A model generated the notes under the pieces. It had not been told where the DNA came from and searched no databases. It saw only the letters and a program-made list of their open reading frames with translations. The position numbers and the translations under genes were made by a program. Positions 27,904-37,011 of a stretch of 64,000 nucleotides of DNA are shown in pieces. Each line of letters opens with the position of its first letter. Within the stretch, counting starts at the first letter, position 1. Source of the DNA: Aquimarina macrocephali JAMB N27 (lineage in GTDB: Bacteria; Bacteroidota; Bacteroidia; Flavobacteriales; Flavobacteriaceae); contig NZ_JACA01000025.1 of NCBI RefSeq assembly GCF_000520995.1, positions 20,097 to 84,096 of the forward strand, in the 5' to 3' direction.

Positions 27904-28365
27904 ATGTACTATAACGAATTATGCGCCTATATCTATAGTTTATCGAGGGATAAACAGCAGGCAGAAGACATCGTTCAGAACGTAATGCTTAAAATTTGGA
28001 AGAATAAAAAAAAATTAAATATTACTACTTCTATCAAAAGTTACCTATATAAAGCATGTTATTATGAATTAATAGATACCTATAATAAAAATAAAAAAGA
28101 GTTAAGTTATATAGAACAAATACAAAAAAATACTCTTAATGTTTTTGTAGAAGAAGATAACGATTTTATCAAAAGAAAAATACACCTTGTTCAGGCAGAA
28201 ATTGAAAAACTTCCTCCAAAATGTAAAGAGGTATTTATATTAAATAAAATTCAGGGATTTAAATATAAAGAAGTGGCAGAACAACTTGATATTTCTATAA
28301 AAACTGTTGAAGCACAAATGTCAAAGGCTATGTCAAGAATTAAAGAAGCTCTAGAGACTGTTTAA
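27904..28365 (+). CDS. ECF sigma factor, start codon unclear (in-frame stop upstream)
   Basis: From the ATG at 27904 the product is 153 residues with sigma region 2 (QQAEDIVQNVMLKIWKNKK, then YKACYYELIDTYNKNKK) and region 4 (LPPKCKEVFILNKIQGFKYK, then EVAEQLDISIKTVEAQ). The reading frame continues upstream with sigma-like sequence (IEELKRGNEFVYRHLYEMYY). An in-frame ATG at 27814 is followed at codon 3 by TAA (27820-27822). Natural starts are thus either the short 27904 ATG or a rare codon such as ATA at 27835. It is divergent from the FecR gene and should drive the SusC operon. Confidence 0.85.
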   Translation: MYYNELCAYIYSLSRDKQQAEDIVQNVMLKIWKNKKKLNITTSIKSYLYKACYYELIDTYNKNKKELSYIEQIQKNTLNVFVEEDNDFIKRKIHLVQAEIEKLPPKCKEVFILNKIQGFKYKEVAEQLDISIKTVEAQMSKAMSRIKEALETV

Positions 28366-28410
28366 TAGAATATTTCTTTTCAAAAATGATATTTCAAACT
28401 ATTTAATTAC

Positions 28411-29565
28411 TTATTTCCTTAATGTATATATCCCTAAAATAGGCCCTATACTTAAAAACACGTATAACATAGTATTATCTAATTTTCCTGTTAAAAAAGA
28501 TAATAACTGAATACTAATTATAGTAATAGCAAATCCAATACAATTAATAATTGTAAGAGCAGTACCTCTTAGTTCTGGGGGTACAGCAGCAGCTACCATT
28601 GTAGAAAATTGAGGAGAATCTGAAATTACCAACATTCCCCAAATACTTAAAGCAATTAAAAATAATTCTGGCGGTAATAGGAAAAGCAGGGGAGAAGCAA
28701 GACAAAATATTCCAGAAATTAATAGTGAATTATATGCTACTTTTCTACTTCCGGTTTTTAGCGAAATCAAACCACCCAGAATGCAGGAAATAAAACCAAC
28801 ACCTATGATGATAAAAGACCAAAAAGACACCTGAAGTTGTATCGATTGTAAGCGAGAATAGGTTTTAAGAATAATAGGAACAAATCCCCAAAACGCATAT
28901 AGTTCCCACATATGTCCAAAATATCCAAAAGCTGCTTTTCTAAAACTAGGGATACTAAAAAGTTGTGTAACGATCCCAAGTTGAAGCTTAGAAACTAGTT
29001 TTCTGTATGGACCATCAGGAACCAAAAACCACATTGCTGATCCTCCAACAAATGCTAAGATAGATGTGCTAATAATTACAGCTTTATAATCGCTACTCCA
29101 GGAAAACTGATTAATTAGGTGAGGAAAAGCTGTTCCTAGTACCAAAGCACCTACAAGATACCCAAGTGCCTTACCGAGTCCGTCTTTATAATAATCAGAG
29201 GCTATTTTCATGCCAATAGGATATATACCAGCAAGGAAAAATCCAGTGCCAAATCTTGCCGTAAGTAAATTAAATACCGTGATATCAGGAATAAGTAATG
29301 ACAAATTACTAAGCCCTCCCAAAAAAGCACAAATCATAAATATTCGAGATGGAGAAAACCGATCGGCTAATGTTAATAGAGCAAATGTTAGTGTTCCTAC
29401 AATAAACCCAAATTGCACAAAAGATAAAAGATAGCCTAAAATATTAAAATCAGCATTAAACTGAGAGGCGAGATCATCAATAACAGCATTGCCAGCAAAC
29501 CATAACGAAGTACAAAAAAACTGCGAAATGATAATCACCGGGAGTATGTAGAATTTTGATTTCAA
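28411..29565 (-). CDS. MFS transporter
   Basis: The 384-residue protein is hydrophobic, with about 12 membrane helices, and shows the MFS loop signature (LTLADRFSPSRIFMICAFLG, near 66-85, in place of GxxxDRxGR). Its substrate is not evident. The gene lies 4 bases downstream of a CBM9-like sugar-binding lipoprotein gene on the same strand, so the two are probably co-transcribed. The import of a sugar-derived or related compound is a guess from that partner. Confidence 0.85.
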   Translation of the reverse strand: MKSKFYILPVIIISQFFCTSLWFAGNAVIDDLASQFNADFNILGYLLSFVQFGFIVGTLTFALLTLADRFSPSRIFMICAFLGGLSNLSLLIPDITVFNLLTARFGTGFFLAGIYPIGMKIASDYYKDGLGKALGYLVGALVLGTAFPHLINQFSWSSDYKAVIISTSILAFVGGSAMWFLVPDGPYRKLVSKLQLGIVTQLFSIPSFRKAAFGYFGHMWELYAFWGFVPIILKTYSRLQSIQLQVSFWSFIIIGVGFISCILGGLISLKTGSRKVAYNSLLISGIFCLASPLLFLLPPELFLIALSIWGMLVISDSPQFSTMVAAAVPPELRGTALTIINCIGFAITIISIQLLSFLTGKLDNTMLYVFLSIGPILGIYTLRK

Positions 29566-29569
29566 TACA

Positions 29570-30364
29570 TTATTCTTCTAAAATGATTGTGCCAAAAATA
29601 TCGGCATTAATCCACCCCAGATTTTTTTCTTCTCCTGGGATAAAAACAGAACCAATAAAATTTTCTCTTTCCTTACTACCATCATTATCATTATAAGCAA
29701 TAGCAAAACCTAATTTCTGATCCTTTTTTAAAATCATTGGGTCATTAACTTTTCCTTCTGTATAAGTATTGTCATATACAATGATCTCAAACTCCCATAC
29801 CGATACATCGCCATTAGTAATTCGTTTAGAGCTAACATGACTATTATATAGTAATGGTTTTTTTTGTTCATCCAGATCAACAACATTTCCGTCTAATGCT
29901 ACATGATATGCGAATGCATTATTAGAATATTGATGATCACCACCAGAGTTATCCGCATCAATAAAAATCTCCACACAGTCATCATCCCACCATAAACTTA
30001 GAGGGTCTTTATTTTGATCATATAAAACATCATCTTTGATTTCGACTAATACATATAGAGCTTCTGGGGTCCAAACCACTTTATACCTTCCAAAAAAATC
30101 ATTAAAGGTATAAGGTGCTCCCAGCCACCTTTGATCAAAACCATACCAAATAGCTTCTTTCCAAATAGGATCATTCATCTTGCCATCTAGCTTAGGAACA
30201 ATTACTGCTTTTTTTACTTTTCTGATTTGATGATCAACTTTAACTTTCTGTTTTAGTAAATCTTTTTGATCTACGATTGCCAATTCATCTTTAGTCGAGT
30301 TGGGAAGGTTTTTTTTACAGCTTAGTATAAATAATAAAATGAATAATAAAAGTATTCTTTTCAT
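29570..30364 (-). CDS. CBM9-like (carbohydrate-binding family 9-like) lipoprotein
   Basis: I chose the ATG at 30364 because it opens a clean lipoprotein signal (MKRILLLFILLFILSCKK, C16); the longer frame to 30406 adds 14 unlikely residues. The mature part (about 265 residues in all) is a single CBM9/DOMON-like beta sandwich (PKLDGKMNDPIWKEAIWYGF near 50-69 and DDDCVEIFIDADNSGG near 127-142). Such domains bind sugars or heme. Here no enzyme domain is attached. It is the first gene of a two-gene unit with the MFS transporter. Confidence 0.8.
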   Translation of the reverse strand: MKRILLLFILLFILSCKKNLPNSTKDELAIVDQKDLLKQKVKVDHQIRKVKKAVIVPKLDGKMNDPIWKEAIWYGFDQRWLGAPYTFNDFFGRYKVVWTPEALYVLVEIKDDVLYDQNKDPLSLWWDDDCVEIFIDADNSGGDHQYSNNAFAYHVALDGNVVDLDEQKKPLLYNSHVSSKRITNGDVSVWEFEIIVYDNTYTEGKVNDPMILKKDQKLGFAIAYNDNDGSKERENFIGSVFIPGEEKNLGWINADIFGTIILEE

Positions 30365-30639
30365 AATGACATTTAGTGACATAATCATGATAAATGTAGT
30401 GAACAAAATTTAAAAATTAGTTGTAGCATATAAATAAGTAATAATCATTTGTATTTCTAACAGTAGATTACTGGATAACCGGAAATAGATATTTTATGTT
30501 CACATGATATTAAAAAGTGTATTAAATTGAGTTTTGATACTAATAATAAAAGGAACTCTTGGTTATTAATGTTTTGGAAGAAAAAATTTGGAATATCCTG
30601 TATGAATAACCATAGATTTTTTTGTCTATGTAAAGCTTA

Positions 30640-31530
30640 CTATAACTGAAAAATAATTATTTCCATCCCACTATAATTATAACGTATTGCATTATATCCC
30701 CATAAAGTGGTAGCCGAAGATTGACAATTGTTACTTTCGATACATATTAAGAAGTCCTTAAGAGTTTGTAGTTTGTTAAAAGTAATTTTAGGAGCACCAT
30801 AAAGAGTGTAATCAGAATCTAAAATATAAATGAGATGATCAATACTTTCTCTATATACACCAAGGTCATTGTTGTTAAATAAAAATAAAGCACCATTATA
30901 TAAATAATCTCCTAAAAAGGCAATTTTATTGGTCTTGTCAATAATTGCTGTAGATTCTATAGTATGGCCAGGAATATTAACTAATTGTATAATTCTGTTA
31001 CCTAGGTCTATATCTTTATTAACAGGGAGCCATTCGTTTATTTGTATTTGAGATGGATGTTCTCCTATAAACAGATCTCCGGTAGTAAAAGAAAATATAT
31101 TATCCCCTGTGATACGTTCTTTTAAAAATGGCAAATCCGGAAAGACAATGTTTTCAAATTCTGATATATTTTGATTGTGGTCAAAATGAAAATGAGAGAG
31201 TAAAAGAGAAACCGGCAAATTGGTTAACTGATCTGTGATATGCTTAATTTTAGATCCATTTTCTGGTTCATTTTCACCAGAAGCGGTATCATACATTATA
31301 GCTTTATTGTCTCCGATTAATAAATAACTCACATTGGCCTGAGAACTTTTAGGCTCTTTAATGATATAAGTTTTATTTTTTAAATAGTCTACATCATACC
31401 AATTTGATGTTATTGTAACTCCTTCATTTTCGGTATCTGTGATGGGGTTTTCTGCAGCGTTGTCATTATTGTTACAAGCAACTAATACTATGTAAAAGAT
31501 GATCGTTGTAATCCGTGTTGTTGTTTTCAT
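30640..31530 (-). CDS. MBL-fold metallohydrolase lipoprotein
   Basis: The 296-residue product has a lipoprotein signal (lipobox LVAC, C19) and the metallo-beta-lactamase metal site HFHFDH (H113, H115, D117, H118). A later NIPGHT histidine and GDYLY aspartate are also seen. The fold hydrolyses esters, lactones, thioesters or phosphodiesters and may act on many substrates. Lipoprotein anchoring places it in the envelope. The gene stands alone. Confidence 0.88.
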   Translation of the reverse strand: MKTTTRITTIIFYIVLVACNNNDNAAENPITDTENEGVTITSNWYDVDYLKNKTYIIKEPKSSQANVSYLLIGDNKAIMYDTASGENEPENGSKIKHITDQLTNLPVSLLLSHFHFDHNQNISEFENIVFPDLPFLKERITGDNIFSFTTGDLFIGEHPSQIQINEWLPVNKDIDLGNRIIQLVNIPGHTIESTAIIDKTNKIAFLGDYLYNGALFLFNNNDLGVYRESIDHLIYILDSDYTLYGAPKITFNKLQTLKDFLICIESNNCQSSATTLWGYNAIRYNYSGMEIIIFQL

Positions 31531-31708
31531 GTTTTAATCATATTAGTAGTATGCTTTGCTAAAGATACAATAAGAAAATATTTTCTTTTAAAACAGACGA
31601 TATACATGTCTTTTGAGTAACATGTTAGAATTTCATACTTCATTCTAGAATGAAATAAAAAAAATAAAGCTGTTTTACTTTTGTGGAATACAAAAAGGAA
31701 CAAGTAAA

Positions 31709-32164
31709 ATGAAACATTCGGCGAGGGTATTTTGGAAGAAAAATCAACATGAAGCATTTATGGATGGAAAATATAGCAGGGCACATGCCTGGTATTTTGA
31801 TGGGGGAGCAGAAATTTTGGCTTCTTCTTCTCCAGAGGTAGTCCCCACTCCAATGTCTAATGCATCCGCGGTAGATCCTGAAGAAGCGTTTTTAGCATCT
31901 GTTTCGAGTTGTCATATGTTGTTTTTTCTTTCTATCGCTTCAAAGAAAAAATATGTTGTAGAGAGTTATGAGGATCATCCTGTAGGGGAACTAAACGAAA
32001 TAAAAGGAAAAAAAGCAATTACTACGATTGCATTATGCCCTAAGGTAATTTTTAAAGGAAACCAGCCTTCAATAAAAAATATAGAGCAGATGCATAATCT
32101 AGCACATTCTAATTGCTTTATCGCGAACTCTATTATAGCAAATATTCAAATTAAAATAATATAA
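31709..32164 (+). CDS. OsmC family peroxiredoxin-like protein
   Basis: The 151-residue protein matches OsmC/Ohr-type peroxide reductases. The two redox cysteines are in SVSSCHMLFF (near residue 71) and LAHSNCFIANS (near 135), separated by the usual distance. It should reduce organic hydroperoxides in the cytosol. It is the first of four rightward genes with very short gaps (8 bases to the next). Confidence 0.9.
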   Translation: MKHSARVFWKKNQHEAFMDGKYSRAHAWYFDGGAEILASSSPEVVPTPMSNASAVDPEEAFLASVSSCHMLFFLSIASKKKYVVESYEDHPVGELNEIKGKKAITTIALCPKVIFKGNQPSIKNIEQMHNLAHSNCFIANSIIANIQIKII

Positions 32165-32172
32165 AATCAAGT

Positions 32173-32565
32173 ATGAGAAATTTGACAATTAGATTAGATA
32201 ATAAACCAGGAGCTTTAGCAGAAATGGGAGAAATTTTGGGAAACGTAGGAGTAAGCCTTGAAGGGGGAGGTGTTTTTGTACATAACAATATTGGAATGGC
32301 TAATTTTTTGGTAGCCGATGCCGAAAAAGGAAAGAAAGCATTAGAATCTTATGGGGTTGAAGTGTTTGCGATCAATAAAGTACTTATTCAAAAATTAAAT
32401 CAGGAAGTACCCGGACAGTTAGGTAAAATTTGCCGTTTAATGGAAAAAAATAATATAAACATAATAACACAATATAGTGATCATGATAATCAGTTAATAT
32501 TAGTTGTAGATGATTATGAAAAAGGCAAAGTTATTTCAGAGAATTGGAGTAGAGGAATATATTAA
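32173..32565 (+). CDS. Tandem ACT domain protein
   Basis: The 130-residue protein is made of two ACT domains (about 1-65 and 68-130), each with the DNKPGALAEMGEIL or EVPGQLGKICRLME glycine loop used to bind small ligands such as amino acids. No catalytic domain is attached, so it is probably a stand-alone amino-acid-sensing protein. It overlaps no gene but lies 8 bases after the OsmC gene. Confidence 0.88.
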   Translation: MRNLTIRLDNKPGALAEMGEILGNVGVSLEGGGVFVHNNIGMANFLVADAEKGKKALESYGVEVFAINKVLIQKLNQEVPGQLGKICRLMEKNNINIITQYSDHDNQLILVVDDYEKGKVISENWSRGIY

Positions 32566-32573
32566 AAAGATGC

Positions 32574-33047
32574 ATGATGAATTCGATAGAAATTATTTTA
32601 TTAAACTGTACAGAGACAAGGAGACGAAGTATTAAACTTTGGAAAGGAATACCAGAAGAATATTTTGATTGGAAACCAGATAAAAATGCGTTCTCAATTA
32701 TCGAAATGATTAGACATGTATTAGAAACCGAGCATTTATTTCATAAGATAATTGACAATAGAGGAAACCTGGGAGATTACCATTCACCATGGCAAGGAAT
32801 GAAGTATGTGGATCTGGAGTTTGAGCTTGAAATAGCAATGAGCTATAGAAAGAATTTTCTTGATATGATAGAAGGGTTAACAGAGACAGATCTTGAAAAC
32901 ATAAGGATAGAAAGAACAGAAGTAGGACAGAGCAAAAAACTTGGTGATTATCTAAATAGAATTGTGTTTCATGAAGCAGTGCATATGGGACAAATGCTCG
33001 ATTATTTAAGAACACTTGAAGTAAAAAGACCTAAAATATGGGATTGA
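32574..33047 (+). CDS. DinB family protein
   Basis: The 157-residue protein has the four-helix DinB fold with a putative metal triad of histidines (H in MIRHVLETEH, and H137/H141-type positions in VFHEAVHMGQM). DinB-like proteins are bacillithiol/mycothiol-type transferases or small metal-dependent hydrolases. The reaction is not known. It starts 9 bases after the ACT gene. Confidence 0.88.
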   Translation: MMNSIEIILLNCTETRRRSIKLWKGIPEEYFDWKPDKNAFSIIEMIRHVLETEHLFHKIIDNRGNLGDYHSPWQGMKYVDLEFELEIAMSYRKNFLDMIEGLTETDLENIRIERTEVGQSKKLGDYLNRIVFHEAVHMGQMLDYLRTLEVKRPKIWD

Positions 33048-33144
33048 AAATGATCATATCGGTTATATTATAGTAAATTCATGGCGCAAATGGTATTACA
33101 TTAGTTTTGTGTATTGAAATCGGATAATATTGTGATAATAGTTA

Positions 33145-33834
33145 ATGGAAGAGTTTGAAAATAAATTTGCTCAGATCGCCTCTTTATTAGGAGATAAATC
33201 TCGATCTGTAATGCTATGGTGTTTGTTAGATGGTAGAGCATATACAGCTCTTGAGCTGTCGATATGTGCAAATATTTCTGCGCAATCAGCAAGTAATCAT
33301 TTAAAAAAATTAATTCAGGCTAATATATTACTGGTAGAAAAACAAGGAAGACATCGGTATTATAGGTATGCTACCTCTGAAGTCGCTCAAGTTATTGAAT
33401 CTATGGCAGGATTAGTATCCATTACCGATGAATATACTAGGATTAAACAACCAGAACTTAATGGTATAACATATGCCAGAACTTGTTATGATCATTTAGC
33501 AGGGAAAATTGGTGTAAAAATCACAGATGCCTTGCTTGATAAAGGCATGGTAGAAATTGTAGAACGAACTTATAAAGTTACGTCTGCAGGAGAGAGTTGG
33601 TTTCAAAATGTTGGTATTGATATCGATGATATAATGCTGCAGAAACGATCTTTTGCTCACCCGTGTTTGGATTGGAGTGAGCGTAGACATCATTTGGCAG
33701 GTGCACTTGGTGCTTCTTTTCTTACTATGATGTTACAAAATGATTGGATACGAAGGAAGAAAGATTCAAGAGAGGTTTTGGTAACAGGGAAAGGAAAATT
33801 AGAATTGAAAACAAGGTTAAATTTGGAAATATAA
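33145..33834 (+). CDS. ArsR-like winged-helix transcriptional regulator
   Basis: The 229-residue protein has a winged helix-turn-helix (about 8-90, TALELSICANISAQSASNHL followed by VEKQGRHRYYRY). A C-terminal extension (about 110-229) contains a conserved CLDWSERRHHLAGALG segment. ArsR-type regulators sense metals, redox or small ligands. The extra C-terminal domain is typical of the larger 'transcriptional regulator' group. It ends the rightward cluster and has a strong terminator after it. Confidence 0.88.
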   Translation: MEEFENKFAQIASLLGDKSRSVMLWCLLDGRAYTALELSICANISAQSASNHLKKLIQANILLVEKQGRHRYYRYATSEVAQVIESMAGLVSITDEYTRIKQPELNGITYARTCYDHLAGKIGVKITDALLDKGMVEIVERTYKVTSAGESWFQNVGIDIDDIMLQKRSFAHPCLDWSERRHHLAGALGASFLTMMLQNDWIRRKKDSREVLVTGKGKLELKTRLNLEI

Positions 33835-33868
33835 AAACCGCCTTCTAATTATTTAAAAGGCGGTTTCT
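33834..33868. terminator. Bidirectional intrinsic terminator
   Basis: The stem AAACCGCCTT / AAGGCGGTTT (33835-33844 and 33857-33866) has a 12-base loop and lies between the convergent ends of the ArsR and acyl-CoA dehydrogenase genes. It can end both transcripts. Confidence 0.75.
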
Positions 33869-33918
33869 TATGATAAATTAAACACATCACAATGTTTTGT
33901 GTTCTTTTATTCTATTGA

Positions 33919-35730
33919 TTAACCAATAAAATACCCGTTTTCTTTGGCGATTTTATCAGCAATTTTAGTTCTTAAAGCAACTACATTAGGCTGATTAGCA
34001 TATTTAGTAAAACGCTTAAGTCCCATTAACATCATTCGTTGTTCATCTCCTTCTGCAAAAGAAACTATTCCTTCTTTTCCTTTTCTAATAATAATATCTA
34101 CGGCATTGTATAAATATAATTGAGACATTGCTATTTGAGTTTCCTGAGCATCTTCACCAAAACGTTTTGCATTTTTCTCGGTACGTAAGATTGCAGATTC
34201 TGCCATGTAAATTTCAATTAAAATATCTGAAGCAGCTAGTAATAATTGTTGATGATCCTCAAGTTGTGGCCCAAATTTTTGTACCGCAGCTCCTGCAACC
34301 ATCAAAAATACTTTCTTAAGCTTAGCAATGATTTCTTTTTCTTCAGAAAACAATATTGAATAATCCGGAGTATCAAAAGATGGAATACCTGTAAGTTCAT
34401 CTGCAACTTTCATTGCAGGGCCAAGAAGATCTACATGACCTTTCATTGCTTTCTTTACTAACATTCCTACGGCAAGCATTCGATTAATCTCATTGGTACC
34501 TTCGTAGATTCTAGAAATACGAGCATCTCTCCATGCAGATTCCATTGGTGTATCTGCAGAGAATCCCATACCTCCAAAAATCTGTACACCTTCATCTGTA
34601 CAACTTTGTACATCTTCAGAAACGGCAACTTTAAGAATAGAGCACTCAATTGCGTATTCTTCAACACCCTTAAGTTCTGCTTCCTGATGTGTGTTCCCTT
34701 CCGCTTGACGGATAGCAATTCTATCTTCGATATTTTTTGCAGCTCTGTAACTAGCAGATTCATCGGCATATGTATTGGTAGCCATTTCTGCAATTTTAGC
34801 TTTAATAGCACCAAAGTTCATAATAGGTGTTTTGAACTGGATACGTTCATTAGCATATTTAGTAGCTTCACCAATCACACGACGTTGTGCATCAAGACAG
34901 GCAGCAGCAAGTTTAATACGCCCTACATTTAATGCATTCATTGCAATTTTAAACCCATTACCTCTTTCTGATAACATGTTTTCTACCGGTACTTTGGTAT
35001 CGCTAAAGAATACCTGGCGAGTAGAAGATGAATGAATACCTAACTTCTTTTCTTCATCACCTAGAGAAATCCCATTGGATGGATCGTTTTCTACAATAAA
35101 TCCTGTAATATTTTTATCATCTTCAATACGGGCAAAAACAATAAATAAACTACAGAAACCGGCATTAGATATCCACATTTTCTGACCAGAAATCGAGTAA
35201 TGTGTTCCATCTTCAGAAAGTACGGCTTTTGTTTTACCAGAATTGGCATCTGACCCTGCACCTGGTTCTGTTAAGCAGTATGCTCCAAACCACTCACCAG
35301 TAGCAAGCTTAGGGACATATTTTTTCTTTTGCTCTTCATTACCATACAAGGTGATTGGCATGGTGCCAATACCAGTATGAGCTCCAAAAGCAGTACTAAA
35401 TGATCCAGTAGCTCCAGAGATATAATCACAAACTAACATTGTAGATACGAATCCCATTCCTAAACCATCATATGCTTCTGGTACAGAAACTCCTAAAAGT
35501 CCAAGTTCACCAGCTTTACGCATACACTCTTCTGTATATGCATAGTCTTTACTTTCGAATCGCTCCCAATGAGCCCATAGCTCACGATCTACAAATTCTC
35601 TAGCGCTATCACGCATCATTCTTTGCTCCTCAGAAAAATCTTCTGGAGTAAATACATCTTCACATTTAGTTTCTTTAACAAGGAATTGTCCTCCTCTAAG
35701 AATATCTTTATTTATAGTTTTATCACTCAT
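33919..35730 (-). CDS. Acyl-CoA dehydrogenase family protein
   Basis: The 603-residue protein has the N-terminal helical domain, the middle FAD beta domain (WFGAYCLTEPGAGSDANSGK near 148-167) and the C-terminal helical domain with the catalytic glutamate motif RIYEGTNEINR. An extra C-terminal extension (about 420-603) is typical of the very-long-chain/ACAD9-like type. It performs the first step of beta-oxidation, fatty acyl-CoA to trans-2-enoyl-CoA, using FAD. It closes the fad operon downstream of the thiolase. Confidence 0.94.
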   Translation of the reverse strand: MSDKTINKDILRGGQFLVKETKCEDVFTPEDFSEEQRMMRDSAREFVDRELWAHWERFESKDYAYTEECMRKAGELGLLGVSVPEAYDGLGMGFVSTMLVCDYISGATGSFSTAFGAHTGIGTMPITLYGNEEQKKKYVPKLATGEWFGAYCLTEPGAGSDANSGKTKAVLSEDGTHYSISGQKMWISNAGFCSLFIVFARIEDDKNITGFIVENDPSNGISLGDEEKKLGIHSSSTRQVFFSDTKVPVENMLSERGNGFKIAMNALNVGRIKLAAACLDAQRRVIGEATKYANERIQFKTPIMNFGAIKAKIAEMATNTYADESASYRAAKNIEDRIAIRQAEGNTHQEAELKGVEEYAIECSILKVAVSEDVQSCTDEGVQIFGGMGFSADTPMESAWRDARISRIYEGTNEINRMLAVGMLVKKAMKGHVDLLGPAMKVADELTGIPSFDTPDYSILFSEEKEIIAKLKKVFLMVAGAAVQKFGPQLEDHQQLLLAASDILIEIYMAESAILRTEKNAKRFGEDAQETQIAMSQLYLYNAVDIIIRKGKEGIVSFAEGDEQRMMLMGLKRFTKYANQPNVVALRTKIADKIAKENGYFIG

Positions 35731-35808
35731 TTTTTTAGTAAGGTTTTAGTCGTTAGTATTGAGGCTGATTAAAATGTAATTTTTAACACTTAGATCTCAA
35801 TTCTAATT

Positions 35809-36999
35809 TTAATTTAAAAATTCGTAAATACCAGCAGCACCTTGTCCTGTACCTACACACATGGTTACCATTCCGTATTTACCTTTCATATCACGTTTAC
35901 GCATCTCGTCAAATAATTGAACCGAAAGTTTTGCTCCTGTACATCCTAGTGGGTGTCCTAATGCAATTGCGCCTCCATTAACATTTACGATATCCTGATT
36001 GAGACCTAATTCTCTCATTACTGCAAGAGATTGAGAAGCAAAAGCTTCATTAAGTTCTATAAGTTCTATATCGTCTTGTTTTAATCCGGCTTGTTTTAAA
36101 GCTTTTGGAATAGCTTTTACTGGCCCAATACCCATGATTCTTGGTTCTACACCTGCAGCAGCATAATTAACAAGTCTTGCAATAGGCTCAAGATTTAGTT
36201 CTTTAACCATCTCTTCGCTCATTACCATCACAAAAGCGGCGCCATCACTCATTTGCGAAGAATTACCAGCAGTTACACTTCCTCCAGCTTCGAATACCGG
36301 TCTAAGTTTACCTAGTACTTCTTTACTGGTTCCGGCACGAGGCCCTTCATCCTTAGATACAGTATATGATTTTGTGGCCTTTTTTCCATTTTCATCAACA
36401 TAAATTTGTTCGACATTAATAGGAACAATTTGATCCTGAAAACGCTTTTCTGCTTGCGCTTTTAAGGCTTTCACATGAGAGTTGTAGGCAAATTCATCTT
36501 GATCTTCTCGAGATACTTTGAATTGGTGAGCAACTGCCTCTGCAGTATTTCCCATTCCCCAATAATAATCTTCATGCCCTGATTTGGCTAAATCATAATT
36601 AAGTTCTGTTTTATAACCTGTCATGGGAACTGAACTCATGCTTTCTGCTCCACCGGCAATAATACAATCTGCCATTCCAGATTGTATTTTGGCTGTTGCA
36701 ATACCAATGGTTTCTATTCCTGATGAACAAAATCTATTTACTGTTACTCCGGGAACATCAACAGAATTTAACCCCATTAATGAGATTAAACGTGCCATAT
36801 TTAATCCTTGAGACCCTTCGGGCATGGCATTACCAACAATTACGTCGTCGATACGTGCTTTGTCAAGGTTAGGAAGCTCTTTCATCATATGTGCTATGGT
36901 TTCGGCTGCCAATTCATCTGTTCTTTTAAACCTGAACACCCCGCGAGGAGCTTTTCCTACGGCTGTTCTATATGCTTTTACTATATATGCTGTTTTCAT
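35809..36999 (-). CDS. fadA: Acetyl-CoA C-acyltransferase (thiolase, FadA-type)
   Basis: The 396-residue protein has the nucleophile cysteine in VNRFCSSGIETI (C91), the GHP histidine in ALGHPLGCTG (H349) and the second cysteine in MCVGTGQG (C381). This is the complete thiolase catalytic set. It cleaves 3-ketoacyl-CoA with CoA to acetyl-CoA and a shortened acyl-CoA. It lies 12 bases after the FadN-type gene in one operon. Confidence 0.94.
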   Translation of the reverse strand: MKTAYIVKAYRTAVGKAPRGVFRFKRTDELAAETIAHMMKELPNLDKARIDDVIVGNAMPEGSQGLNMARLISLMGLNSVDVPGVTVNRFCSSGIETIGIATAKIQSGMADCIIAGGAESMSSVPMTGYKTELNYDLAKSGHEDYYWGMGNTAEAVAHQFKVSREDQDEFAYNSHVKALKAQAEKRFQDQIVPINVEQIYVDENGKKATKSYTVSKDEGPRAGTSKEVLGKLRPVFEAGGSVTAGNSSQMSDGAAFVMVMSEEMVKELNLEPIARLVNYAAAGVEPRIMGIGPVKAIPKALKQAGLKQDDIELIELNEAFASQSLAVMRELGLNQDIVNVNGGAIALGHPLGCTGAKLSVQLFDEMRKRDMKGKYGMVTMCVGTGQGAAGIYEFLN

Positions 37000-37011
37000 T
37001 ATTTTCTTTTT

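Noticed and set aside
31527..31757. 76-residue frame overlapping the OsmC start
   Set aside because: It overlaps the OsmC gene on the other strand and has no domain.
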